The notes beneath the pieces are model-generated. The model saw only the letters and a list, made by a program, of their open reading frames with translations, did no database searches and had not been told where the DNA came from. Below are positions 1 to 5,914 of a DNA stretch of 6,960 nt, one piece after another. The stretch is taken from contig CAIUQW010000067.1 of assembly GCA_903901395.1 (NCBI GenBank), positions 1-6,960 on the forward strand. Reading direction: 5' to 3'. How positions within the stretch are numbered: position 1 is the first letter of the stretch; each line of letters begins with the position of its first letter. The position numbers and the translations under genes are program-made. Source of the stretch: an uncultured Chlorobiales bacterium (lineage in GTDB: Bacteria > Bacteroidota > Chlorobiia > Chlorobiales > Chlorobiaceae).

Positions 1-670
1 CAAGGCCTTCTCGACCGACACGCAGGCGCCGTTCGGCGGTATCATCGCCTTCAACCGCCCGCTCGACATGGAGACGGCCAGCGCGGTCAACGAAATTTTC
101 ACCGAAATCCTTATCGCTCCGGCTTTCGAGGATGGGGTGCTCGACCTGCTGATGAAGAAGAAGGATCGCCGCCTGGTGCTCCAGAAGCAGGCGCTGCCGA
201 AAGCGGGCTGGGAGTTCAAGTCCACGCCGTTCGGCATGCTCGTGCAGGAGCGCGACAGCAAGATGGTCGCCCCGGACGAGCTGAAGGTGGTGACGAAGCG
301 CCAGCCGACCGAGGAGGAGCTGGCCGACCTGATGTTCGCCTGGAAGATCGCGCGGCACATCAAGTCTAACACGATTCTCTACGTCAAGAACCGCCAGACC
401 TTCGGCGTCGGCGCGGGCCAGATGTCGCGCGTCGATTCCTCGAAGATCGCCCGCTGGAAAGCCTCCGAAGTTGGCCTCGACCTGAAAGGTTCGGTTGTCG
501 CCTCCGACGCCTTCTTCCCCTTCGCCGACGGCCTGCTCGCCGCCGCCGAAGCCGGAGTGACCGCCGTCATCCAGCCCGGAGGCTCGATCCGCGACAACGA
601 AGTCATCGAAGCCGCCGACGCCAACAACCTCGCGATGGTGTTTACAGGGATGCGGCACTTCAAGCACTGA
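1..670 (+). CDS. purH: PurH C-terminal part (AICAR transformylase domain), 5' end outside window
   Basis: Bifunctional phosphoribosylaminoimidazolecarboxamide formyltransferase/IMP cyclohydrolase, which performs the last two steps of purine synthesis in the cytosol. The open frame runs from base 2 without a start, so the gene is cut by the window edge; about 222 of the family's usual 510-530 residues are visible, all from the formyltransferase domain. Recognisable blocks are [12 protein letters not shown] near the left edge, the [19 protein letters not shown] block (about 311-370) with the conserved KSN, the [12 protein letters not shown] substrate-site segment (about 403-438), [10 protein letters not shown] (about 506-537), the IQPGGSIRD loop, and the typical C-terminus GMRHFKH. 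The catalytic Lys-His pair lies upstream of the window. The methionine at 68 is internal and is not the start. Codon use is GC-rich (41 G/C in bases 481-540), unlike the genes that follow. A strong terminator sits 66 bases after the stop. Assignment is very secure. Confidence 0.97.
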   Translation, partial: KAFSTDTQAPFGGIIAFNRPLDMETASAVNEIFTEILIAPAFEDGVLDLLMKKKDRRLVLQKQALPKAGWEFKSTPFGMLVQERDSKMVAPDELKVVTKRQPTEEELADLMFAWKIARHIKSNTILYVKNRQTFGVGAGQMSRVDSSKIARWKASEVGLDLKGSVVASDAFFPFADGLLAAAEAGVTAVIQPGGSIRDNEVIEAADANNLAMVFTGMRHFKH

Positions 671-682
671 AGCAGAAAAAAA

Positions 683-718
683 GACAGCAGGGACTTCAGG
701 GACAGCAAGGACGGCAAG
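683..718. repeat. Degenerate 9-bp tandem repeat, four units
   Basis: Four head-to-tail 9-mers lie just after the purH stop: GACAGCAGG, GACTTCAGG, GACAGCAAG, GACGGCAAG. Related but out-of-phase units continue to about 744 (AACTGCAAG at 727, AGCAGCAGG at 736), so the left arm of the purH terminator appears to be built from the same motif. The strand is purine-rich. It sits between the end of the conserved purH gene and the start of the accessory stretch. No function is evident. Confidence 0.75.
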
Positions 719-736
719 AGACATAGAACTGCAAGA

Positions 737-784
737 GCAGCAGGGGCAACAAGATAAGCGTTGTTCCTGCTGCTTTTTGCTTTT
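737..784 (+). terminator. Intrinsic terminator of purH
   Basis: The left arm GCAGCAGG (737-744) pairs with CCTGCTGC (766-773). After a 3-base bulge, an inner stem forms between AACAA (748-752, reading A-A-C-A-A) and TTGTT (761-765). The loop is about 8 bases (753-760). A T5 tract follows at 774-778 and another T4 at 781-784. Together these form a classical Rho-independent terminator for the purH transcript, and they separate it from mazEF. Confidence 0.85.
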
Positions 785-830
785 GGTGAGGAATGTTCTG
801 GTGCCTTCAGGCTGTTTGATGTTTCGGCTT

Positions 831-842
831 ATGTAATTACAT
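831..842. promoter_or_regulatory. 12-bp perfect palindrome upstream of mazE (candidate operator)
   Basis: ATGTAATTACAT is its own reverse complement and ends 29 bases before the mazE ATG. MazE-type antitoxins, alone or with MazF, bind palindromic operators in their own promoters. Placement and symmetry therefore fit an autoregulatory site. The TGTAAT within it resembles a -10 element, which would put the operator on the promoter itself, but I see no good -35 at the right spacing. Function is inferred. Confidence 0.5.
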
Positions 843-871
843 TGTGTGTATTCAAGACTCAGGAGACCACT

Positions 872-1126
872 ATGACAACATTAATTCGGATCGGCAATTC
901 GCAGGGAATCAGAATCCCTAAGGCGATCATAAAGCAGGCGAAATTGGGTGACAAGGAGCTGGAGTTTGAAGTTATCGATGAAGGACTTTTAATCAAGCCG
1001 TTGAAAACCCCCCGGAAAGGCTGGAAAGAACAGTTTGAGCAAGCCGGAACAGCTCACGTTTTAAATGAAGAAGAGCAGGAGTGGCTCGAAGCTCCGCTTG
1101 ATGATAACGAGGGCTGGGAATGGTGA
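872..1126 (+). CDS. mazE: MazE/PemI-type antitoxin (AbrB-like fold)
   Basis: An 84-residue antitoxin expected to neutralise the downstream RNase toxin and repress the operon. The N-terminal half reads TTLIRIGNSQGIRIPKAII (residues 2-20), the swapped-hairpin AbrB/MazE DNA-binding domain with the hallmark IGNSQGIRIPK stretch. The C-terminal part (about 48-84) is acidic and tryptophan-rich, ending in LDDNEGWEW; it is the kind of flexible tail that wraps around MazF. The start at 872 is chosen because AGGAG (861-865) sits 6 bases upstream. The frame is open back to 761, but that would place the purH terminator and the palindrome inside the gene. The 3' end overlaps mazF by 7 bases (ATGGTGA), giving translational coupling with antitoxin first. 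Composition is less GC-rich than purH. Confidence 0.92.
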   Translation: MTTLIRIGNSQGIRIPKAIIKQAKLGDKELEFEVIDEGLLIKPLKTPRKGWKEQFEQAGTAHVLNEEEQEWLEAPLDDNEGWEW

Positions 1127-1449
1127 CGCAGGATATAAAACGCTTTGACGTATGGCTGGTTCAGCTCGATCCCACGCAGGGTTCCGAGATCAGGAAAACA
1201 AGACCATGCGTTATCATCTCACCAGATGAAATGTCTTCGTTGCAGACAGCGATTGTCGCCCCGATGACTTCAAAAGGTTTTACTTTTCCGACTCGGATAC
1301 CTTGTAAATTTCAGGGAAAAACCGGTTTGATAGTTTTGGATCAGATCAGGTCGGTTGATAAAACCAGATTGGTGAAAAAGCTGGGCGTGATTTCAAAGAA
1401 TACGCAAGTCAATATCGTTGGTTGCTTACAAGAGATGTTTGCGATGTAA
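1120..1449 (+). CDS. mazF: MazF/PemK-type endoribonuclease toxin
   Basis: A 109-residue sequence-specific mRNA interferase of the PemK/MazF family, close to the normal family length. Visible family blocks are FDVWLVQLDPTQGSEIRKTRPCVIISP (residues 9-35), TAIVAPMTS (43-51), PTRIPCKFQGKTGLIVLDQIRSVDK (57-81) and the RLVKKLG stretch (83-89). R28 in the KTRP motif and T50 in the PMTS motif match the Arg/Thr pair known to be catalytic in MazF enzymes, so the toxin looks intact. The ATG at 1120 overlaps the mazE stop region; a GTG at 1123 is an alternative start. The long IRKTRP and LDQIRSVDK matches make the family call secure. The recognised RNA sequence cannot be read from the gene. Confidence 0.95.
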   Translation: MVTQDIKRFDVWLVQLDPTQGSEIRKTRPCVIISPDEMSSLQTAIVAPMTSKGFTFPTRIPCKFQGKTGLIVLDQIRSVDKTRLVKKLGVISKNTQVNIVGCLQEMFAM

Positions 1450-1450
1450 T

Positions 1451-1468
1451 TGAAAAACTAATTTTTCA
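1451..1468 (+). other. AT-rich perfect hairpin between mazF and the KAP gene
   Basis: TGAAAAA (1451-1457) and TTTTTCA (1462-1468) form a perfect 7-bp inverted repeat around the 4-base loop CTAA, beginning 1 base after the mazF stop. It contains only two G:C pairs and has no separate T tract, so it is a poor intrinsic terminator. It could attenuate, or mark an mRNA processing or stability point between mazF and the KAP gene. Confidence 0.45.
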
Positions 1469-1486
1469 TTCATAAGCTTAATTCTA

Positions 1487-2806
1487 ATGAAATTGTACAT
1501 TCCGGAGCCTGTAATAGCTCATGATGAGGGCTTTTCTGAAAAGGCTGACATTTTTCAACGAAAACCGTTTGGCGAGCGACTTGCGAATTTAGTTCGTTCT
1601 TGTAAGGATGGTATAGTCATTGCACTTGATGCGCAATGGGGAGAAGGGAAAAGCACATTTATAAAAATGTGGCGAGGGCATATCGGGCAGGATGCTGAAA
1701 ATCCAATAAAAAGCCTTTATTTTGATGCTTTTGCCAATGATTATCAAAAAGACCCTTTTTTGGCGCTGGCAGGAGAGTTGTACGAATTGGTAACAGATGA
1801 AAAGGAAGAAAAGAAAAAAGAGTTTAAAGATAAGGCAAAAGGAGTCGCAAAATCTCTCGCAAGAGGTGCGGTCAAAATAGCAGTGCGAACAATATCTGGA
1901 GGCATTGTCGATGGTTCTATGATTGATTCGGCAGAAAAAGATGTGTCAGACTTGTTTGCAGATCAAGTGGATTCGATAATAGCTGATAAACTGGAAAACG
2001 CTAAAAAAGATAAACTGGCAATTGAAAATTTTCGTGGTTATTTAGAAAAATTTGCTCATGATCATGGCAATGGTTCACCAATTGTTTTTATTATAGATGA
2101 ACTGGATCGATGCCGACCAGATTTTGCATTGGATATGTTAGAGCAGATAAAGCATTTGTTTTCGGTTAAGGGGATAGTTTTTTTACTTGTTCTCAATAGA
2201 GTTTCGCTTGAGGAAATTATTAAAGTTCGTTATGGTTATGGTGTTAATGCTTCACAGTATCTTCAAAAATTTATTTATTTATGGTTGAATCTTCCAAAAA
2301 ATTCAGGATATTATTATCATGGGGCTCAATATAATGATTATTTGTTAAGGCAAATGCTGGAAGATGGAGAGCAGTATTATGGCGAGGGTGCTGTGAAGCT
2401 ACTTAGTGATTTTTCTCGCCTGAAGGGCTTGTCATGTAGGCAGATTGAGCGCATATTTTCATATTTAGCTATTATCTATAATTTTGGTCTGTTTAATAGA
2501 TTAGACTCAGATCATAAGATGATTATAGCGTTTGTCTGTTATCTTAAGGTTTTAAATCCACAGATTGTAGAAAAGATATTTCTTAAAAATATAGAAAGCA
2601 GAGAGCTTTTTGAGGTGTCGGATATATTGTTTATTAAGAATGATAAAGATTATTCGCATATTACATATTTGAGGCGTATGGTTGAGTACGATCTTAGTGA
2701 TGAGGTAAATCGAGAAAATATGCGAATGCACAATGCACAACTACAAGGTCTACCATCAAATATGTTGCGAAAAGCATGTGAGTGGTTGTCTATTATGTCT
2801 ATATAG
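1487..2806 (+). CDS. KAP-family P-loop NTPase
   Basis: A 439-residue ATPase of the KAP group (STAND/AAA-like P-loop proteins). The Walker A is DAQWGEGKSTF (48-58, K55 and S56), with the Trp before the Gly typical of KAP. The Walker B is IVFIIDELDRCRPDF (199-213, D204 and E205), with the KAP hallmark DELDRC. VFLLVLNR (231-238) is the likely sensor-1 strand, followed by YLQKFIYLWL (258-267) and an RQIER motif (318-322) in the place of the family's C-terminal arginine helix. Residues 103-178 between the Walker motifs are rich in Lys, Glu and Asp; many KAP proteins carry membrane helices there, but none is obvious here. The gene is strongly AT-rich (17 G/C in bases 2281-2340), suggesting acquisition. 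No clear Shine-Dalgarno precedes the ATG, and mazF ends 37 bases upstream. Family is sure; cellular role is unknown. Confidence 0.9.
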   Translation: MKLYIPEPVIAHDEGFSEKADIFQRKPFGERLANLVRSCKDGIVIALDAQWGEGKSTFIKMWRGHIGQDAENPIKSLYFDAFANDYQKDPFLALAGELYELVTDEKEEKKKEFKDKAKGVAKSLARGAVKIAVRTISGGIVDGSMIDSAEKDVSDLFADQVDSIIADKLENAKKDKLAIENFRGYLEKFAHDHGNGSPIVFIIDELDRCRPDFALDMLEQIKHLFSVKGIVFLLVLNRVSLEEIIKVRYGYGVNASQYLQKFIYLWLNLPKNSGYYYHGAQYNDYLLRQMLEDGEQYYGEGAVKLLSDFSRLKGLSCRQIERIFSYLAIIYNFGLFNRLDSDHKMIIAFVCYLKVLNPQIVEKIFLKNIESRELFEVSDILFIKNDKDYSHITYLRRMVEYDLSDEVNRENMRMHNAQLQGLPSNMLRKACEWLSIMSI

Positions 2807-2818
2807 ATTTATGCTTTG

Positions 2819-2847
2819 TGGTGATAATTACTATCATCATATTTTTT
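2819..2847 (+). terminator. Intrinsic terminator after the KAP gene
   Basis: TGGTGATA (2819-2826) pairs with TATCATCA (2832-2839) through 8 pairs including one G:U, with the loop ATTAC. The downstream strand then reads TATTTTTT, giving a T6 tract at 2842-2847. It lies 12 bases after the KAP stop and fits a Rho-independent terminator of the possible mazEF-KAP transcript. Confidence 0.65.
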
Positions 2848-2874
2848 ATATTTTTATAGCTTGAAGTATCATAG

Positions 2875-2896
2875 AAAGGGATTCGTATTCCCTTTT
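2875..2896 (+). terminator. Second hairpin, possible back-up terminator
   Basis: AAAGGGA (2875-2881) pairs perfectly with TCCCTTT (2889-2895) around a 7-base loop. The T-rich 3' arm is followed by one further T (2896). It lies about 30 bases beyond the first terminator. It could act as a tandem terminator, though the T tract is mostly within the stem, so this is less certain. Confidence 0.45.
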
Positions 2897-3077
2897 CAGC
2901 AGAGCACTCCAAGCATAAAAAACGCTACGGCGATGCGGTGAGCGTGGCGAGGATCGATCGATGGAAAGCTTCGGAAGCCATTTTTCTTCGCCGTCGTCTT
3001 TTTTTCAATCGGGGCGCGTCGTAAGCGTATATTCCTGAGTCTGTCGCGCTGGTGAAAAAACAAAAGACAACACATTC

Positions 3078-3863
3078 ATGCAACTTGAAGTTATCTCTCA
3101 TGTCGAGACGGTTACTCGTCCGAATCCCATTCTTTTTGTACATGGAGCATGGCATGCGGCATGGTGCTGGGAGAACTTTCTGCCCTATTTTGCGGAGCGG
3201 GGGTATGCGTCATATGCCGTCAGTTTGCGCGGACATGGCGCGAGCGAGGGTCGAAACGGGATTCGCTGGCATAGCGCATCTCGCGGCTATGTTGCCGATC
3301 TGGCGCAAGTTGCGCGGACGCTGGACAAGCCGCCAATTCTCGTGGGTCATTCAATGGGGGGCTATGTCGTACAGAAATATCTGGAAACGCATAGCGCCAA
3401 AGCAGCAATTTTGCTGGCGACAATTCCGGCGTCCGGAATATTCAACTTTGTGATGCGCTATGCCGGGCGCCATCCCTGGAAATTTCTGAAATCGCTTCTT
3501 TTCTTGAATCCCTGGCATATGGTGGAAACGCCCGCATTGACGCATGAGTCATTTTTCTCGCCCAAAGTAACGGCGGAAGAAAACCTCCGGCATTTTGCGC
3601 GTCTTCAGTCCGAGTCATTCAAAATGGTGCTTGAAACCATGGTTCTCGATCTTCCTCGACCTGAAAAAGTCAACACTCCAATGCAGGTGTTTGCTGCTGC
3701 GAATGATCGTGTTTTTTCGATTGAGGAACAACAATCGACAGCTCGCGCCTATGGTATCGATGCCGAACTATTTCACGATATGGCGCATGATATGATGCTG
3801 GAACCAAACTGGCGGCAGGTAGCAGATAGAATCCGGAACTGGCTTCAGGAACGCGAATTATAA
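3078..3863 (+). CDS. Alpha/beta-fold hydrolase
   Basis: A 261-residue single-domain serine hydrolase with no signal peptide, so probably cytosolic. The oxyanion-hole HGAW follows the first core strand (ILFVHGAW, 18-25). RGHGAS (51-56) is the usual loop after strand 4. The nucleophile elbow is GHSMGG (90-95, Ser92). The acid is probably Asp210 in FAAANDRVF, and the base His237 in DMAHDMMLEP, so the triad is complete. Residues about 120-185 form a helical cap, which sets substrate choice. The family covers esterases, lipases and lysophospholipases, and the substrate cannot be told from sequence. The ATG at 3078 has only a weak purine-rich leader (AAAAGAC); the preceding frame gives no better start. 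GC content is intermediate between the AT-rich KAP gene and purH. It converges on the DUF456 gene with 71 bases between. Confidence 0.88.
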   Translation: MQLEVISHVETVTRPNPILFVHGAWHAAWCWENFLPYFAERGYASYAVSLRGHGASEGRNGIRWHSASRGYVADLAQVARTLDKPPILVGHSMGGYVVQKYLETHSAKAAILLATIPASGIFNFVMRYAGRHPWKFLKSLLFLNPWHMVETPALTHESFFSPKVTAEENLRHFARLQSESFKMVLETMVLDLPRPEKVNTPMQVFAAANDRVFSIEEQQSTARAYGIDAELFHDMAHDMMLEPNWRQVADRIRNWLQEREL

Positions 3864-3891
3864 AAAAGATTGCATAGCGTTTTGTCAAAAC

Positions 3892-3928
3892 ATCTCTGGA
3901 TGACAGATGTCAATCGATTTTCAGAGAT
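3892..3928. other. Hairpin between convergent genes
   Basis: ATCTCTG (3892-3898) pairs with CAGAGAT (3922-3928), and a small inner stem GACA/TGTC (3902-3905 with 3908-3911) lies in the loop. A second short hairpin, GTTTT-GTC-AAAAC, precedes it at 3879-3891. They occupy the gap between the hydrolase and DUF456 stops. They could act as shared transcription end structures, but neither has a good T tract in either direction. Confidence 0.3.
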
Positions 3929-3934
3929 TGTTCC

Positions 3935-4420
3935 TCACACAAACCTCGCCAGCAGAAACACCCCAACCATAACAAACGCCACTGCGATTCGGGCGGCGAT
4001 GCCGAGTGCCATGCCGATCCAGACTCCGAGTCCGGCGGTGCTGGCCGACTGGAGGTCTTTGTTTGCGTAGAGTTCGCCGAGGACGGCTCCGATGAAGGGG
4101 CCGACGATGATGCCCGGCAGGCCGAAAATGAGACCGACCACGGTGCCGATTGTCGCGCCGATGATGCCGTATTTGCCTGCTCCAAAACGTTTTGCGCCGA
4201 AAAGTCCGGCGAGGAAGTCGATGATATACGCGGCCACGGTGAGCGCGGCGAGGATCGAGATCGTGCCCCAGCCGACGTAGACGAAACCTTCCGCCCAGGC
4301 GGCGAAAACGAGTCCCGCGAAGATGAGCAGCACTCCCGGCAATGCAGGCAGTACAAGCCCCGCAAATCCGGCGATAAGCAGGAGCGCGGCGATGAGCCAG
4401 AGTATGGTGGCTGTTTCCAT
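3935..4420 (-). CDS. DUF456 family integral membrane protein
   Basis: A 161-residue, very hydrophobic protein. Likely membrane segments fall at about residues 5-25, 29-43, 52-74, 84-113 (probably a re-entrant or paired segment) and 130-158. The LVLPALPGVLLIFAGL stretch (22-37) is the characteristic opening of the DUF456 family, and GATIGTVVGLIFGLPGIIVGPFIGAVLGE (88-116) is its glycine-zipper block. The function of the family is not established. It starts 21 bases after the mgtE stop on the same strand, so co-transcription with mgtE is likely. The leader shows no clear Shine-Dalgarno, and coupling to mgtE translation is plausible. The link to Mg2+ transport is an inference from position only. 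Confidence 0.85.
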   Translation of the reverse strand: METATILWLIAALLLIAGFAGLVLPALPGVLLIFAGLVFAAWAEGFVYVGWGTISILAALTVAAYIIDFLAGLFGAKRFGAGKYGIIGATIGTVVGLIFGLPGIIVGPFIGAVLGELYANKDLQSASTAGLGVWIGMALGIAARIAVAFVMVGVFLLARFV

Positions 4421-4441
4421 GTTCAGCGGTTTTTATTCTGG

Positions 4442-5824
4442 CTACAGCAGCACGCCTTTGAGCAAGAGGGAGGCGACGCTGAAGTAGATGACGATGCCGG
4501 TGACGTCCACGAGCGTGGCGACGAACGGGGCCGATGAGGTGGCCGGGTCGAGGCCGAGACGTTTGAGGAGCATCGGAAGCATCGATCCGGCGAGCGTGCC
4601 CCAAAGCACGATGCCGATCAGCGAGAAGCCGACCGTGATGCCGATCAGCAGCCAGACGGTCGTGTAATGGCCAAGCACTGTAGCCCACAGCACGACCCTG
4701 ACGACGCCTATGACGCCGAGGATGCTGCCGAGCATCAGGCCCGACATGATTTCGCGCTGCATCACCTTCCACCAGTCCTGCAGGGTGATTTCACCGAGCG
4801 AGAGCGAGCGGATGATGAGCGTCGCGGCCTGCGAGCCTGAGTTGCCGCCGCTCGATATGATGAGCGGAATGAAGGTGGCCAGCACGATCGCCTTGGCAAG
4901 CTCGCCCTCGAAATAGGTCATGGCCGACGCGGTGAGCATCTCGCCGAGGAAGAGCACCACCAGCCAGACGGCGCGCTTTTTGACCAGCTCGGGCAGCGGC
5001 ACGTCGATGTACGGCTCTTCGAGCGCTTCGATACCGCCGAACTTCTGGATGTCTTCGGTTTCCTCCTCTTCGGCGACGTCGAGCATGTCGTCAACCGTCA
5101 CGATGCCGATCAGGTAGCCGTTCGAATCGACGACCGGCAAGGCGACGCGGTCGTAGCGCTTGAAGGTTTCGAGCGCATCCTTCTGATCCTGCGTGGCCGT
5201 GAGGGTGATCAGCTTGTCCTCGTCGATGATCTCCTCGACCTTTTTGTCGAGCGGCGAGAGCAAGAGGTCGCGGGCGAGCATTTCGCCGACGAGCTTGCCG
5301 TGGTCGTCCACCGCGTAGATGACGTTCAGCGTTTCGCTCTCGTGGCCGTAGGTGCGGATGTATTCGAGCACGCGGCTGATCTCCCAGTCCTTCTTGACAC
5401 TCAGGAAATCCGGCGACATGAGGCGCCCGACGCTGTCCTCGGCATAGGCGAGCAGCGTCTTGGCGATCTTGAACTCCTTGAACGAGAGCAGCTTGATCAG
5501 CTCCTGCGCCACCGGGCCGGGCAGCTCTTCGAGCAAGGCCGTGCGGTCGTCCGCAGACATGCTGTTGAGGATGTGCGAGACATCCTTCTGCGTGAGGGCG
5601 TTGAGGAGGTTCTGCTGGGCGTCGAAGTCGAGGTACTCGAAAGTTTCGGTGGCCACATCCTTGGTGAGCAGCCTGAAGAGGATAGCCTGCTCGTTTTCGG
5701 GCAGGTCGGAGATCAGTTCGGCAAGGTCAACAGGCAGCCAGTCGTCGAAGAGGCGTTGCAGGGCGCTGAAGTTTCTCTGTTCGATCAGCTCGCGGATTTC
5801 GGGCAGGATTGGAGTACCGATCAT
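4442..5824 (-). CDS. mgtE: Mg2+ transporter/channel MgtE
   Basis: A 460-residue inner-membrane Mg2+ channel of the MgtE family, near the usual 450 residues. The N-terminal superhelical MgtE_N domain covers about 15-127 (repeats such as [17 protein letters not shown]). Two CBS domains follow at about 138-190 and 203-257; in characterised MgtE they sense cytosolic Mg2+. The acidic linker (251-258, AEEEETED) leads through the plug-helix region into five membrane helices from about 284. [22 protein letters not shown] (320-341) is the conserved pore-region motif. [20 protein letters not shown] (429-448) is the last helix, with D440 in the place of the pore-lining Asp known from Thermus MgtE. The ATG at 5824 is the only start in frame before the N domain, although no clear Shine-Dalgarno precedes it. 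I see no Mg2+ riboswitch in the 69-base leader. Confidence 0.97.
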   Translation of the reverse strand: MIGTPILPEIRELIEQRNFSALQRLFDDWLPVDLAELISDLPENEQAILFRLLTKDVATETFEYLDFDAQQNLLNALTQKDVSHILNSMSADDRTALLEELPGPVAQELIKLLSFKEFKIAKTLLAYAEDSVGRLMSPDFLSVKKDWEISRVLEYIRTYGHESETLNVIYAVDDHGKLVGEMLARDLLLSPLDKKVEEIIDEDKLITLTATQDQKDALETFKRYDRVALPVVDSNGYLIGIVTVDDMLDVAEEEETEDIQKFGGIEALEEPYIDVPLPELVKKRAVWLVVLFLGEMLTASAMTYFEGELAKAIVLATFIPLIISSGGNSGSQAATLIIRSLSLGEITLQDWWKVMQREIMSGLMLGSILGVIGVVRVVLWATVLGHYTTVWLLIGITVGFSLIGIVLWGTLAGSMLPMLLKRLGLDPATSSAPFVATLVDVTGIVIYFSVASLLLKGVLL

Positions 5825-5876
5825 GGCTGGCTGGAGGTTGACTTGATGAGGTTCCCTCGTGTTACCGTACGAGCCT

Positions 5877-5914
5877 AAAAAAGGAAAATTTAGCTACTTT
5901 CCAACCCCTTTTTT
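5877..5914 (-). terminator. Candidate terminator overlapping the 3' end of mpg
   Basis: Read on the minus strand, AAAAAAGG (5914-5907) can pair with CCTTTTTT (5884-5877). Alternatively GGAAA (5902-5898) pairs with TTTCC (5887-5883), followed by T6. Either way a hairpin with a T tract forms across the mpg stop codon at 5896-5894. It would end the mpg transcript before mgtE. Stems are short or A:T-rich, so strength is uncertain. Confidence 0.4.

Larger units (their letters stand above)
2807..3077. other. Non-coding stretch between the KAP gene and the hydrolase
   Basis: This 271-base gap holds the two hairpins described above. From about 2925 the composition switches abruptly back to GC-richer DNA. 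Bases 2936-2957 nearly match a segment of the DUF456 gene (4237-4258), and 2947-2977 resemble purH 440-470. A T7 run lies at 2999-3005. A frame reading RWKASEA occurs here but has no start signal and soon hits a stop, so it is more likely a decayed scrap than a gene. A weak -10-like TATATT sits at 3028-3033, with TTCAAT 18 bases upstream, as the only promoter candidate for the hydrolase. Confidence 0.5.

Noticed and set aside
683..718. CRISPR-like array
   Set aside because: The units are 9 bp, directly abutting and degenerate, with no spacers. This is a simple tandem repeat.
761..871. Upstream extension of the mazE reading frame to an ATG at 761
   Set aside because: It would begin inside the purH terminator and include the palindrome. 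The ATG at 872 has a good AGGAG 6 bases upstream and matches the normal MazE N-terminus.
785..2900. Mobile element carrying its own transposase or integrase
   Set aside because: No transposase or integrase gene, tRNA target, or long terminal repeats are visible. Only atypical composition and short boundary scraps suggest transfer.
2925..3155. 76-codon minus-strand frame over the hydrolase start and the intergenic gap
   Set aside because: It overlaps the start of a well-supported gene, has no ribosome site, and its Arg-rich and Cys/Phe-rich content looks random. It may only be the reverse of the purH-like scrap.
3921..4772. 283-codon minus-strand frame across mgtE and DUF456
   Set aside because: It is extremely rich in Arg, His and Pro, typical of an out-of-frame shadow in GC-rich DNA, and it contradicts two secure membrane-protein genes.
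5825..5893. Possible Mg2+-sensing riboswitch upstream of mgtE
   Set aside because: The leader is only 69 bases and shows one 5-bp hairpin (CTCGT/ACGAG at 5856-5873). That is too short and simple for an M-box.
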